Counted from the stretch's first letter, positions 16,263-25,791 are shown. The stretch: DNA of 64,000 nucleotides from Chitinophagaceae bacterium (GCA_016720825.1 JADKJV010000027.1:172093-236092), one strand, 5' to 3'. Program-made: numbers and translations. Notes: generated by a model from the sequence alone, not told the origin.

Positions 16263-18715
16263 TCAAAATGAAGCATTCTCCGGTAATTCACCTGTTCATC
16301 ATCTTCATAAAAATTCTGGGCACTCTTCCTGCGTGAATAAAACAGTTTACGCATGGCTTCTGTCAGCTGTTCACCTACAGGTTTCTCATCGGTCAGTTTT
16401 GTATCGATGAATTTCGTGAAATTAAATTTACCTACAAGCTCATCCGGAGACATGCGAAGCATCCAGAATGGCAATTTTGCCGGCTGTTTTGCACTTTCAA
16501 ATTCAAAAGCCGCCGGGTCTTCAGGAACAAGTCCCACAGATGCCAGTTTCCAGCTGGGATCCTCTTTTTGGTTCTTGTATTTGAAGAAATACATATACCC
16601 TTTCTTGCCTCCGTACTCAGCATAAAGCCTGTCAACAAATACAATGGAATCCGGACGATCATAGTCGGACATACTGATCAGCTTGCTTTTTCCCAGGTCC
16701 AGGTGATTGTTGTACAGGGAAGGGAATTTCTTCAGCTGTTCATTATCCTTTAATTCCTTATATAAAAGGTAACGGTAATCGTCCATCGCAGCGAAATAAC
16801 TGATCAGGCTGTCAGGGAAAGCCAGGTTTTTCCGGATGTGGAGTGACATCACTTCAAACTTCAGTTTTTTATCTCCCGACTGCATCATCTGGTTGATGAG
16901 ATTGCTCACGGCCGGGTTTGTTTCCTTAACCGGCATGAGAATCCGGGCGTATAATTCCAGTTCATCATTTCCTTCATCTTCATCCTCGTCTTCCGCATCT
17001 GCATGTTCTTCCGGATCATTTTTCAGGTCTTCTGCTTTTTCAATTGCTTTCTTTTTCTCTTCAATAATCTGTTTCTTCAGTTCCTGACGGGCTTCAAGTA
17101 CAAAACGGGGAATGTAGGCCTGGTAGTCGGCAGTAGTGATCAGGTTGCTGTCGGCCATGTCAGACAAAAGTCCCATAATTGATTCCTTATAATCATCCAG
17201 GCTTACCAGCGGCAGCAGATCCTGCAGTATATTCCTTGTCAGCGCCAGTGAATCGCTGAGTTGATCCATAAAATTCCCATCACCATAATCAGCATTACTT
17301 CTGTAAATATTCCGGTAAATCGTAAAATCTGAATACCTGCCGGAGTATCCGCTGCCGCCCGATTCCAGTACAGGCGCATCCTGATTCAGGATATCTCGGA
17401 AGATGCCGTATGAGTAATTGGTTTTTTGTCCAAGCAAAGCACCCAGCACTACATATTGCAGCGTTACGGTATCACCCAGCTGGTAATAGGTTTGTTTCAG
17501 GTAATCGGAACTTTCCTTTGTTTTGATATCGCCGAATAAACCCAGTAATGCCTCTTTGTTTTCAAGGTATTTTTTCTCCTGCCAGCTCATGGAACTGACC
17601 AGTTTTTTCAGGATCGGCAGATCTGCTGAATCCACATCCAGTACACCAATTAAATTACGGGCTCTTTTCCGCAAGACAGAATCCCCGCTCAGGAAATCAC
17701 TGGCAAACAGTTCCGTTTTTTTCTCAAACGGATTTTGCCCTTTCAGTGTATCGGCGGGTTTAAACTGATCAAAAAACATGGAAATGAACGGAGAAGGCGC
17801 CGATAAGGTATCTGATTCAGTTGTGAGGGTGAAACCCATGCCGTTTGTAAAAAATTTTTTCTCCCTGATTGTCCGGCTGCTGCCGCTGTCCGACTTCACA
17901 GTCTCCCATATCTTCATGCCTGATGGCCCTTCTGAATATACTTTTGAGCGGACAATCCAGGACGTGTCGTTATTGCCTGGCGAATACTCTACGCGGTCGA
18001 ACCCCGAACTGTCTTTTGCATAATAGTATCTTGAGAAACGGAAAAATTTCACAAAGATTTTTTCGCCGGTACTGTCATTGCTGATTGTCTTATACCGGTA
18101 TGCGCCTTCTTCTAACTGATCCGATTCACTGTTCTCATCTTCATCTCCAAAAGAGTACCGGGGGAAATCGAGTTTAATTTTCTTATCTTCTGGATACCAG
18201 GGTGTGCGGACGGAATAATAGAGCGCTGTATCACGCTGCATTTTTGCTTCACCGTACTGGTACGGTTTTATTTCAAACGACTGCATAAACCGTGTATGCT
18301 GTTCAGATTCCTTTTTGGAACGGGCTACCAGTGTATAATAGTGGGGACCCTGGATAATAAATTTCACAGTATAAAATCCGCCATTCTTATCCTTATAGCG
18401 GCAATCCAGCGCGGGATAACCTTTAAACTGTGTTTGTTTACGTGAAAGGCGGCTGGACATATATTCACTTGCTATAAAACTTTCGTCCATTAAGCCAAGG
18501 TCAAAACTGTCTTCCTCTGCAAACTGATAATTGTGAATATCCGTTTTAATGACCCGGTACTGGTTATCGTTGGCTTTATCAGCCGCATCATATAACCAGC
18601 TTCCGTCGTTCCCGGTGTAAGGCTCATGCGGGAGTTCAACCTGGAATCCCCCGCCCGGCGGAGAGAATTTTTTCCAGCTGCCGGCTGATTCAGCGCCGGG
18701 TTTATATTCTTTCAA
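16259..18715 (-). CDS. C-terminal part of a giant TraB/GumN protein (frame-separated)
   Basis: An 818-residue open frame with no ATG start and no signal peptide, overlapping the upstream TraB/GumN frame by four bases. Its first 150 residues (GGGFQVELPHEPYT ... FMQSFEIKPYQYGE) repeat the organisation of the last 150 residues of the upstream frame (DGFFKVDVPGKLYK ... FFSSIQLKEYKP after repair). Adding one T to the TTTTT run at about 18735-18739 fuses the two into one protein of about 1,270 residues. The middle holds HEAT-like helices (DSADLPILKKLVSS) and an acidic Glu/Asp-Lys stretch (16950-17050). Function unknown; periplasmic if fused to the signal-bearing half. Confidence 0.75.
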   Translation of the reverse strand: MKEYKPGAESAGSWKKFSPPGGGFQVELPHEPYTGNDGSWLYDAADKANDNQYRVIKTDIHNYQFAEEDSFDLGLMDESFIASEYMSSRLSRKQTQFKGYPALDCRYKDKNGGFYTVKFIIQGPHYYTLVARSKKESEQHTRFMQSFEIKPYQYGEAKMQRDTALYYSVRTPWYPEDKKIKLDFPRYSFGDEDENSESDQLEEGAYRYKTISNDSTGEKIFVKFFRFSRYYYAKDSSGFDRVEYSPGNNDTSWIVRSKVYSEGPSGMKIWETVKSDSGSSRTIREKKFFTNGMGFTLTTESDTLSAPSPFISMFFDQFKPADTLKGQNPFEKKTELFASDFLSGDSVLRKRARNLIGVLDVDSADLPILKKLVSSMSWQEKKYLENKEALLGLFGDIKTKESSDYLKQTYYQLGDTVTLQYVVLGALLGQKTNYSYGIFRDILNQDAPVLESGGSGYSGRYSDFTIYRNIYRSNADYGDGNFMDQLSDSLALTRNILQDLLPLVSLDDYKESIMGLLSDMADSNLITTADYQAYIPRFVLEARQELKKQIIEEKKKAIEKAEDLKNDPEEHADAEDEDEDEGNDELELYARILMPVKETNPAVSNLINQMMQSGDKKLKFEVMSLHIRKNLAFPDSLISYFAAMDDYRYLLYKELKDNEQLKKFPSLYNNHLDLGKSKLISMSDYDRPDSIVFVDRLYAEYGGKKGYMYFFKYKNQKEDPSWKLASVGLVPEDPAAFEFESAKQPAKLPFWMLRMSPDELVGKFNFTKFIDTKLTDEKPVGEQLTEAMRKLFYSRRKSAQNFYEDDEQVNYRRMLHFD

Positions 18716-20082
18716 TTGAATGCTGCTGAAAAACCTTTTTCTGGCTCCGTACCGCTTTTGGCATAATCACCATTGCCGCTCATTTTGAAAAACAGGATTT
18801 CAAAAGGAGTTACAAAAATCTGGTAACGCTGAACATCCCCGCGGCGGGTGCGGTTCATGATATCAAACCCTTTGTACCCGTTTTTGGTGATGGCTGTTTT
18901 TGAAAGGATCTTACCCGGTACGTTTTCATACAACAGGCTGTCAATTTTGAATAGTACTTTTTGCTCATCATGTGAAAACAGCCAGGCGTTTGTCATTAGT
19001 CGGCTCACCACATAGTAACTGCCGTTGGCCATATCGGCATATTGCCACTGATCCATCGACTGACCATCGTTGTTTTTATACAATTTGCCAGGCACATCCA
19101 CTTTAAAGAACCCGTCATCAGCTGATTCAGTGTGAAAATTAACCGGCACACGGATTTTGTCAACGATTTCTTTATCGCGGCTGTCGCGTTCCCCCATTTT
19201 AACCGGGCGTAATGTATACCCTTTGCGGCGCAGCATTTCAATCACACCCCGGTTACCGGGCAGGTGGGCGGCACCTACACCTACAAACAGGTTTGACCCG
19301 CTGCGGATAATAGAATCAATAGAGTTTGCCTGGATTTCATTCCGTTTGTAAAGAAATTTTTCATCAAACGCGGCTGACTCGCTGTTGTATTTGTTGATCG
19401 AATCGAGCAGGTCTAAATTCCCGTTGCGGTAAGCCTCCTGTAATTTCTCCCCGGAATAATCTTCGGATCCTTCATAGCTTTTTTCTTTTTTGTTTTTATC
19501 ACGGGCTCCGTCGCGGTAGGCTTCCGACATCAGTTTCATACTCTCCCCGTAATTCTCCACCCCTGTTACTTTTTTACCCCACTTGCGTCCGCACTGGTAG
19601 ATATACATATCGAGGTAAGTATCTTCCTCAAAATCGGCTGATCCGTTACCATAAGTCCGGTACAACAGGTTATTGATGGTGGAAGGATTGCTGTAAAGGG
19701 CTTTTTCTATTTTGTTCTCGTATGGGAAAAATTTAAGGGTGTTGATGCTCAGGTAATCGCTGGGCGTATTTCCCATGCCGGGTATAAGTGGACTATACCC
19801 GTTCCCGAATTCATATTTATTCATATCCTCCTGCCAGGTTTCCGGGTTTGTTTCAAGGGCAACAACACCGGCACTGCGAATGGCGATGTAAAATGAATCG
19901 GGCAGGTGGAAAGCCATTTTGCTGCTTACGTGCATCGTTCCGATGAGGTAAGACGGTTTTTGGAGGCCTTTACCGGTGATTTCCCAGAGCAGGCTCTGGT
20001 ATTTTTTTTCCTTGATCTTCACCTGGGCGGATACGGAAAAAACAGCAAAAAAAAGGGTCAGGAAGAGGATAAAACGTTTCAT
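18712..20082 (-). CDS. TraB/GumN family protein (N-terminal part of a longer protein)
   Basis: A 456-residue frame with signal peptide MKRFILFLTLFFAVFSVSAQ. Residues 30-310 are a TraB/GumN (Tiki-like, EreA/ChaN superfamily) domain: LWEITGKGLQKPSYLIGTMH (GTxH motif, about 34-51), GVVALETNPE (about 74), and GVGAAHLPGNRGVIEMLRRKGYTLRPV near 285, with conserved G-x-x-H. These proteins are suspected metallopeptidases; His of GTMH and His of AAHLPG are the candidate metal ligands. After residue 315 comes a beta domain (FHTESADDGFFKVDVPGKLY). The frame then stops at a T-run and resumes in the next entry. Confidence 0.85.
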   Translation of the reverse strand: MKRFILFLTLFFAVFSVSAQVKIKEKKYQSLLWEITGKGLQKPSYLIGTMHVSSKMAFHLPDSFYIAIRSAGVVALETNPETWQEDMNKYEFGNGYSPLIPGMGNTPSDYLSINTLKFFPYENKIEKALYSNPSTINNLLYRTYGNGSADFEEDTYLDMYIYQCGRKWGKKVTGVENYGESMKLMSEAYRDGARDKNKKEKSYEGSEDYSGEKLQEAYRNGNLDLLDSINKYNSESAAFDEKFLYKRNEIQANSIDSIIRSGSNLFVGVGAAHLPGNRGVIEMLRRKGYTLRPVKMGERDSRDKEIVDKIRVPVNFHTESADDGFFKVDVPGKLYKNNDGQSMDQWQYADMANGSYYVVSRLMTNAWLFSHDEQKVLFKIDSLLYENVPGKILSKTAITKNGYKGFDIMNRTRRGDVQRYQIFVTPFEILFFKMSGNGDYAKSGTEPEKGFSAAFN

Positions 20083-20239
20083 ACAGATGGCTGGTTAAAA
20101 GACAAGTAACAAATGTAAGATGCAGGCTTCCAATAAAAAGCATAAAATTGGGGGTCCGGAAGTGTATTTAACGGTTGATTCAGGAGATTAGTCTTTCCCG
20201 GCCCCCAAAAAATACCGGGGACCGTGACCCTAAAAACCG

Positions 20240-20247
20240 TACCTTTG
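20240..20247 (+). promoter_or_regulatory. Bacteroidota -7 box (TACCTTTG) upstream of queA
   Basis: Exact match to TAnnTTTG, 115 bp before queA. The 5' leader that would result (about 20255-20361) contains a GCCGTAAGGC hairpin (about 20285) but no recognisable preQ1 aptamer. No clear -33 TTTG was seen. Confidence 0.55.
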
Positions 20248-20361
20248 CACGCTGAAAAAGCACTAGTTATTGACCAAACCCGGCGCCGTAAGGCCGGTCT
20301 TGGGATTACCCCTTTTCCACCCAGGTTTGTGTCATGAGGCCATACTAAACCCCATAAACTC

Positions 20362-21411
20362 ATGAAACTTTCGCAATTTCGATTTGATCTGCCCCTGAAC
20401 CTGATTGCCCAGACACCAACCAAGCGCAGGGAAGACTCGCGCATGATGGTTGTCCACAGGCATACAGGTGAAATTGAAAACAAGCACTTCCGTGATATCA
20501 TGGATTATTTTGACGACAAAGATGCCTTTGTTGTTAACAACACCAAGGTTTTCCCGGCCCGTATGTATGGCCGCAAAGAGAAAACCGGTGCCAAAATTGA
20601 AGTTTTCCTCCTCCGTGAACTGAACAAGCCAAACCGTCTCTGGGATGTGATCGTGGATCCAGCCCGTAAAATCCGTGTAGGCAACAAACTGTATTTCGGC
20701 GAACAGGAAGACCTGGTAGCTGAAGTGATTGATAATACAACCAGCCGCGGCCGTACGATCCGTTTCCTGTGGGAAGGATCTGAAGAGGATTTCCGTGCGC
20801 AACTGGAGAAACTGGGTGAAACACCTTTACCCAAATACATCAAAAGGAAACCCGACGAAGAGGATAAAGAAAGATATCAGACAGTGTATGCCAAGCATGA
20901 AGGTGCTGTGGCTGCTCCTACTGCCGGTCTGCATTTCAGCCGCGAACTGATCAAACGCCTGGAGATTAAAGGCATTCGTTTTGCTGAAGTAACGCTGCAC
21001 ACCGGTCTCGGCACTTTCCGCCCTATCGAAGTGGAAGATCTCAGCAAGCATAAAATGGATGCTGAATATTACCGCATTGATGAAAATGCCTGCAAAATTG
21101 TAAACCGCGCCAAAGAATACGGTCACAGGATCTGTTCAATCGGTACAACAACCATGCGTGCGCTTGAATCATCATTCACCGCCCAGAAACTGCTGAAACC
21201 TTCTGAAGGCTGGACGAATATGTTCATTCACCCGCCTTACGAATTCAACATTGCAGATTCACTGGTAACCAATTTCCACCTGCCTAAAACCAGCCTGCTG
21301 ATCATGACCTGCGCATTTGCCGGTTATGAACTGGCGATGGAAGCTTATAAAAAAGCGATAAAGGATAAGTATAGGTTTTTTAGTTATGGGGATGCGTTGT
21401 TGATTATCTAA
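20362..21411 (+). CDS. queA: S-adenosylmethionine:tRNA ribosyltransferase-isomerase
   Basis: A 349-residue QueA, which moves the ribosyl group of AdoMet to 7-aminomethyl-7-deazaguanine at position 34 of tRNA to make epoxyqueuosine. Typical motifs: start MKLSQFRFDLPLNLIAQTP, LIVVNNTK-like DAFVVNNTKVFPARMYG (about 53-69), YHRxxGxxAAPTAGLHF-like YAKHEGAVAAPTAGLHFS (about 177-194), EVTLHTGLGTFRPIEVED, and SSIGTTTMRALES-like CSIGTTTMRALESS. The C terminus FHLPKTSLLIMTCAFAG is standard. Single gene with its own promoter box and terminator. Confidence 0.96.
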   Translation: MKLSQFRFDLPLNLIAQTPTKRREDSRMMVVHRHTGEIENKHFRDIMDYFDDKDAFVVNNTKVFPARMYGRKEKTGAKIEVFLLRELNKPNRLWDVIVDPARKIRVGNKLYFGEQEDLVAEVIDNTTSRGRTIRFLWEGSEEDFRAQLEKLGETPLPKYIKRKPDEEDKERYQTVYAKHEGAVAAPTAGLHFSRELIKRLEIKGIRFAEVTLHTGLGTFRPIEVEDLSKHKMDAEYYRIDENACKIVNRAKEYGHRICSIGTTTMRALESSFTAQKLLKPSEGWTNMFIHPPYEFNIADSLVTNFHLPKTSLLIMTCAFAGYELAMEAYKKAIKDKYRFFSYGDALLII

Positions 21412-21433
21412 ATAAAAATCTATTGAGGATATC

Positions 21434-21462
21434 AGAGCCGTTCGAAAGAGCGGCTTTTTTTT
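21434..21462 (+). terminator. Intrinsic terminator of queA
   Basis: GAGCCG/CGGCTT stem with a TTCGAAAGAG loop followed by eight T, 22 bp after the stop. Confidence 0.85.
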
Positions 21463-21463
21463 A

Positions 21464-21615
21464 GAGTTAGAGGTTGGACGTTGGATGTTGGATGTTATTT
21501 CCGAAAGGACGAATATTACGACAGTTCAGAAAGGCATGTATTAAGTGATCTATCTCAACGCAAAGAATTTTGCTTCTGTAAGAACCTCCAACTTCCAACC
21601 TCCAACATCCAACCT
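21464..21615. repeat. GTTGGA word tract and its inverted copy
   Basis: GAGGTTGGACGTTGGATG (21470-21495) is built of 7-bp words GTTGGAN. The complementary tract, TCCAACNTTCCAACCTCCAAC, lies at 21585-21613, so the two could pair over a 90-base loop. Nothing coding is evident between. Confidence 0.75.
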
Positions 21616-21661
21616 ACATCACCTCCAACTAAACCTTTAACTATTCCAAACCAGCAGACGC

Positions 21662-22895
21662 CTATTCCCTCTCCGGTGTATACTCCAACGGCAACCCATT
21701 CGCCATCTTCTCACTCCACCCCCAATATCCGCCGGTAAAGAAAGCGCGGGGATCTGCATAGTTGCCGGAAGGATCAATGGTGTACATCTTATCACCGAGG
21801 GCGGTTACAAAAGAGAGGCGGTAGTTGCCGGCGGACATATTCGGGTTCAACCTGGCAAAACCTGGTTCTTCTTTTTGCCGGCGGTAAATGACCTGGATAT
21901 CATCCCTGAGGAGGATCGTAATCTGACCGGTTTCCTTTTTAACCCGCAGGCTGTCGGCCGCAAGAAGTGCTGTGCCTGTAGTATTCAGTATGTTTGGCTG
22001 GCGGAGTACTGACTGGTAATAATTCACTGAATCCTTCGGAAGGTTTTTATTAGCTGCCGGATTAAATTCAACAACCAGTTGCCCGTTTATTTCACGGCGG
22101 TTATAAGGCTGGTAGATACCCATAACGCGGCGCTTCTCTGTGTTATCCCGGTGGTATAAATAACGGGTTTCAAATCCCTCTTCCTGCAACCGGTTTTGAT
22201 AGATACCGCGCATAAAATGCATCACAGAGCCTTCGTAGGCTTTTTTGCGGCTCTTTTCCCAACGTTCAATCAGCTTCTCTTTCCCAGCCATTTCCTCAAA
22301 TAATGAATAGCCGAGGAAAACCACTGAGCCATTTTCAAAGTCTGCCTCAAAATCTTCCAGCTGGTAATGGATAATATATCCCAATGCACTGTTTTCTATA
22401 TCGATGGGCTTATCGGAATAAGCCACCAGCCGCCTTGACTTTTTATAGAACCGAAAATGAATATCATCCGTGTTATTAATGCGGCATTGGCTCGCATTTG
22501 CTGTAGTGCCAATAAAATTATCTATGAAAATTTTACCCCATTCTGCCCAGGTTCCTTCCTCCAGAAGGTTCAACTGTTACATTCTCAAGTTCCTTTACTT
22601 TTATTTTCATTACCACCTGCAGCGTCATTGGCAGCAGATTCTCACTAACGGTGTAGACTCTTGTTTCGTAACCTACAGCTGAAATCACCAGGTCGTGTTT
22701 TCCGGATGGGAAATCACTGAGCCTGAAGCTGCCATCTGCCGCACTGCTTGTACCACGAACTGTATTGGAGATAAACACACTGCATCCGGCTATAGGCTGG
22801 CCGGTTTCATTGCTGATTTTACCGCTCACTACCTGCTGGGCAGCGGCTTGCAAGGCACACAGGCATAAAAATAAAATTGCCGGCATGAATTTCAT
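21662..22895 (-). CDS. Carboxypeptidase-like regulatory domain protein, one frameshift
   Basis: Exported protein of about 410 residues split into two frames. The first (start 22895) has signal peptide MKFMPAILFLCLCALQAAAQ and a CarboxypepD_reg/CNA-B beta domain, VSGKISNETGQPIAGCSVFI ... GSFRLSDFPSGKHDLVISAVGY, the TonB-plug-associated fold common in this phylum. The second begins EEGTWAEWGKIFIDNFIG and is the conserved body found in such proteins (DNxxGxxxNAxxCxIxN, here GTTANASQCRINN). Removing one G from GGAGG at about 22552-22556 fuses them as ...VTVEPSEEGTWAEWG. Likely an outer-envelope protein; no transport role is implied. This is an apparent base gain, unlike the other lesions. Confidence 0.78.
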
Positions 22896-22928
22896 ACCGG
22901 CAATTTAAATACTTATTAAGAGAATCGA

Positions 22929-24146
22929 TTACTTGAATTTAAAATTCAGACTTACAATATTCGCATTCATACCCGTTGTTTTGGTATAATGCCCGTATCT
23001 CAATTCAAGCATATTGATGTGTTTGTTTCCGAATACACCTTTGGGCGGTGACATCCTGAAGCCGGCACCATAGAAATTACTGTTGAACTTGGAAAGATCA
23101 TAGTTGCTGGTATAGAATTGCTCAGAGGCCAGGTGTGCCTGGTAAGGCGCAAAATAATCCACAGCTGATTGCGTGTAATACCGGTAAAACGGTGTTACGG
23201 AGAAGAACGGCGTGAATTTAATGGCTGTCTCCAGTTGCACCGTGTGTGCAGTAATGCCCCAGTCATCATGGTAATACCGGTAGAAGCTGCGCAGCACTAC
23301 TTTATCCCCGATGAAATAGTTGGCCCTGATTCCAATGGGAATTTTTGTACGGGTATCCGGTAATGCCTCCACTTTTGGCAGTGTACCGGTTGTGAAATAT
23401 ACACGGTGGAAAGGAAGTCCGAGATAACCCTGCTGGTGAATGTACTCAGCAATCAAACTCAGTTGCAGGCGCTGGTTCACAATCTGTGAATATGACAATG
23501 ATCCGCTGTATGAATTCCTGGCGGTGCTGGCATAATGGTTTTCACCTTCCCCATCTCCCTGCTGTTGTTGCTGCGGCGTTCTGAGTTCAAAAGGATAAAT
23601 CAGGCTTACCTGATCCATATACGCCTGGACTTTAGCCGTAAACTCTCCGTTCCTGTTTTTAGTTTTTTGAGAGAAGCTCAGGTTAAACCCGATTGACTGG
23701 TAATCGTATTCACTGGAGAAAGAAGCCCCGGCACCGATGGTCCTGCCTTTTGCAGCATTCTCAGCACTCCAGTTCAGGGAAGGGAATAACCTGGAATCGG
23801 CATGAGAGGCAGAAGAGACCGTATTGGGGTTTACTTTATCTGAAGAGGCAGAAGTATAATGGTCGAAACCCAGTTCGAGATCGAAACTGTGTTTGATATC
23901 ATTCTTACCATACTTCACAAATTTTACATCGATGGCATTGGAGAGATCGGTGAGTTTTTCAGTACCTACCCCGCCGGTTACAGCCGAATTATTGCCATCC
24001 TGGTGGTAATAACTGGATACAAGGTTCGCTTCCTCAAAAGTCAGTTTACGGCTTTTATAAGCCGCGCTGTCTTTTGGTGTGGTTTGGGCAAAAGCCCCGA
24101 ATAACATGAGAAACATACCTGCAACAGAGAGACAAAAACGTTTCAT
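22929..24146 (-). CDS. DUF3570 family outer-membrane-like protein
   Basis: A 405-residue protein with signal peptide MKRFCLSVAGMFLMLFGAFAQ. The mature protein alternates short polar/hydrophobic strands (FEEANLVSSYYHQDGNNSAVTGG, TYSxS-like FSQKTKNRNGEF, VLRSFYRYYHDDWGITAHTVQ) and ends in an aromatic strand VSLNFKFK, features of an outer-membrane beta barrel. The DUF3570 hallmarks are YYxxDGNNSAVTGGxGTE near the N terminus and FYRYYxDDWGI near residue 280. It is the last gene of a four-gene set with thioredoxin, ApbE and DUF4266. It may be the surface conduit of an extracytosolic flavin system. Confidence 0.88.
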   Translation of the reverse strand: MKRFCLSVAGMFLMLFGAFAQTTPKDSAAYKSRKLTFEEANLVSSYYHQDGNNSAVTGGVGTEKLTDLSNAIDVKFVKYGKNDIKHSFDLELGFDHYTSASSDKVNPNTVSSASHADSRLFPSLNWSAENAAKGRTIGAGASFSSEYDYQSIGFNLSFSQKTKNRNGEFTAKVQAYMDQVSLIYPFELRTPQQQQQGDGEGENHYASTARNSYSGSLSYSQIVNQRLQLSLIAEYIHQQGYLGLPFHRVYFTTGTLPKVEALPDTRTKIPIGIRANYFIGDKVVLRSFYRYYHDDWGITAHTVQLETAIKFTPFFSVTPFYRYYTQSAVDYFAPYQAHLASEQFYTSNYDLSKFNSNFYGAGFRMSPPKGVFGNKHINMLELRYGHYTKTTGMNANIVSLNFKFK

Positions 24147-24173
24147 AGCAATGATTTAGTAATGAGAATTGGT

Positions 24174-24391
24174 TTAGTTACAGCCGCAGCCGCCGCCGGT
24201 TTTACCGCCATTAGCGCCGGAAGCCCCCTCGCGGTAGGTTTGAAAACTCATTTCAGTTTTCTCCACTTTGCGGGCACTCAGTGTCATTTCTGAATCATTG
24301 ATTTTGTTTTTTTCTGATACTCCTTCACTGTCGTGCAGGAGCTCATCAGCACCATGGAGGCTATCGCCGCCAGGGCCAGTCGTTCAGGCAT
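24174..24391 (-). CDS. DUF4266 small lipoprotein, one frameshift
   Basis: Not visible as a full frame because of a lost A in the A7 run at about 24305-24311. Repaired, it is about 72 residues: MPERLALAAIASMVLMSSC (lipobox MSSC), VKEYQKKNKINDSEMTLSAR, and a C terminus YREGASGANGGKTGGGCGCN. The Gly-rich GGGCGCN end and INDSEM are the DUF4266 hallmarks. EGASGAN resembles the D-x-x-[ST]-G-A-[ST] sites on which ApbE places FMN, with the last residue changed to Asn. The start overlaps the end of apbE by eight bases. Its C-terminal Cys pair could bind metal. Confidence 0.82.
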
Positions 24392-25364
24392 TTTCTTTTT
24401 TCGGGTCATGTTGGTGCAATTTTATATTGTGTGATTTATGGATCTTATCCTGGTCGTCAACGATGATACAAGCCAGTCCCCTGATTTGGTTGACCATATC
24501 CAGCCCAACTTTCACGCCCATAATCATTACGGGCGTAGCCATGGCATCGGCAATCTCGGCATTTGGGCTGAGAATCGTTACACTTTTAATTCCGGTTACT
24601 GGTAAGCCGGTTTTTGGATCAATTGTGTGGGAGTATCTTTTCCCGTCAATGGTAATGAATTTTTCGTAATTCCCGGAAGTTGCGATGGCAGTATTTGTGA
24701 TAGATAGCCAGGAAAAAGGATTTCTGGCCGCATTGGGGTCAGCAATCCCGATGGTCCAGTCTTCGCCATTGGGCTGTTTGCCCCAGGCCGTGAGGTCACC
24801 GGCTGCATTTACGATTCCACTCTGCACCCCGGCCGCCTGCATGATTATTTTCGCCCTTTCTGCTGCATAACCCTTTCCGATACCACCGAAACCGATCCGC
24901 ATGCCGGCATCTTTCAGGAAGATGGTACAATGCTTATCATCCATGATCACATTCCGGTAGTTGATCAGGTGCACCATCTTACGGGCTGTTTCGGGATCCG
25001 GGAGTTTGGTCATGGTCTGATCAAAATTCCACAGCTTCTTATCAACAGATCCATAAGTAATATCAAAAGCGCCCTGTGTTACTTCAGAAATTTTTTTGGA
25101 ACGTTGTACCAAATCAAACATTTCCCGGTCCACCACTACCGGTGCTATTCCTGCATTTCGGTTAACGAGGTTTGTCTGGCTTTCTTCATTGAATGTTGTC
25201 AGTAATTTTTCAATCCGCCTGATTTCTTCCACGCCTTCATCAATCCTGGCCATAGCCCATGATTCGTCGGATGCTACAACTGTTAACTCAAAACGGTTGC
25301 CCATCAGTTTCAGGACTTTCCTGTAAGAGGCTGGTATGGTCACCTTTTCATCAGTGACCGGCAT
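24384..25364 (-). CDS. apbE: FAD:protein FMN transferase
   Basis: A 326-residue ApbE that transfers FMN from FAD to Ser/Thr of target proteins outside the cytoplasm. Conserved pieces are LMGNRFELTVVA (about 18), TQGAFDITYGSV (about 101; usual form GxFDIT), GMRIGFGGIGKGYAAERA (about 153-170; D-x-G-G-I-x-K-G-Y-A family motif), VNAAGDLTAWG (about 186; NxGGD), TATSGNYEKF-like AIATSGNYEKF and SHTIDPKTGLPV (about 247; H-x-I-D-P metal site). No clear signal peptide at this start, so export may use an upstream start; the 14-base overlap with the thioredoxin gene argues for translational coupling instead. Confidence 0.92.
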   Translation of the reverse strand: MPVTDEKVTIPASYRKVLKLMGNRFELTVVASDESWAMARIDEGVEEIRRIEKLLTTFNEESQTNLVNRNAGIAPVVVDREMFDLVQRSKKISEVTQGAFDITYGSVDKKLWNFDQTMTKLPDPETARKMVHLINYRNVIMDDKHCTIFLKDAGMRIGFGGIGKGYAAERAKIIMQAAGVQSGIVNAAGDLTAWGKQPNGEDWTIGIADPNAARNPFSWLSITNTAIATSGNYEKFITIDGKRYSHTIDPKTGLPVTGIKSVTILSPNAEIADAMATPVMIMGVKVGLDMVNQIRGLACIIVDDQDKIHKSHNIKLHQHDPKKENA

Positions 25365-25791
25365 CCACTATAGATTTGATTTGTGCGGTAAATGCGGCAG
25401 GGGTTTCATTGGGATAACCTTCCCAGGCTTTTACCACCTTACCTTCTTCATTCAGTAAAACGGTATAGGGGAAGTTGCCCTGGGGATTGTATTTATCAGC
25501 CAGCTTATCATTTTTAGCCTGCTGTTCTTTGGTGAGCTGGTTTTTTTTGAGACGGGGGAAATCGGCGTTCACCAGGACCAGCCGCTGGTCAGCAAAAGTT
25601 TTAAACTCATCGCTGCCGAAAATTTCTTTATGGAGCCTGATACAGGGACCACACCAGTCGGATCCCGAAAAATTCAGGAGAATATATTTGTGTTCGTCTT
25701 TGGCTTGCTTTTTTGCTTCCTCCATATCGGTTCCCCAATTGGTGAGGGAAGCAAGAAACAGTGTGGTGAAAAGAATGGAAAATAGTTTCAT
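25351..25791 (-). CDS. Periplasmic thioredoxin-like protein
   Basis: A 146-residue exported thioredoxin-fold protein starting at ATG 25789-25791 with signal peptide MKLFSILFTTLFLASLTNW. The active-site motif is NFSGSDWCGPCIRLHKEIF (CGPC, about 45-48), then FPYTVLLNEEGKVVKAWEGY with the cis-Pro region. The family is the thioredoxin_7/DsbD-gamma-like group (EEAKKQAKDEHKYILLNFSGSDWC). It is the first gene of the thioredoxin-ApbE-DUF4266-DUF3570 set. A redox role toward the Cys pair of DUF4266 is a reasonable inference. Confidence 0.88.
   Translation of the reverse strand: MKLFSILFTTLFLASLTNWGTDMEEAKKQAKDEHKYILLNFSGSDWCGPCIRLHKEIFGSDEFKTFADQRLVLVNADFPRLKKNQLTKEQQAKNDKLADKYNPQGNFPYTVLLNEEGKVVKAWEGYPNETPAAFTAQIKSIVDAGH

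Noticed and set aside
20248..20361. preQ1 riboswitch in the queA leader
   Set aside because: The leader has a small hairpin but no recognisable aptamer core or A-rich pseudoknot tail.
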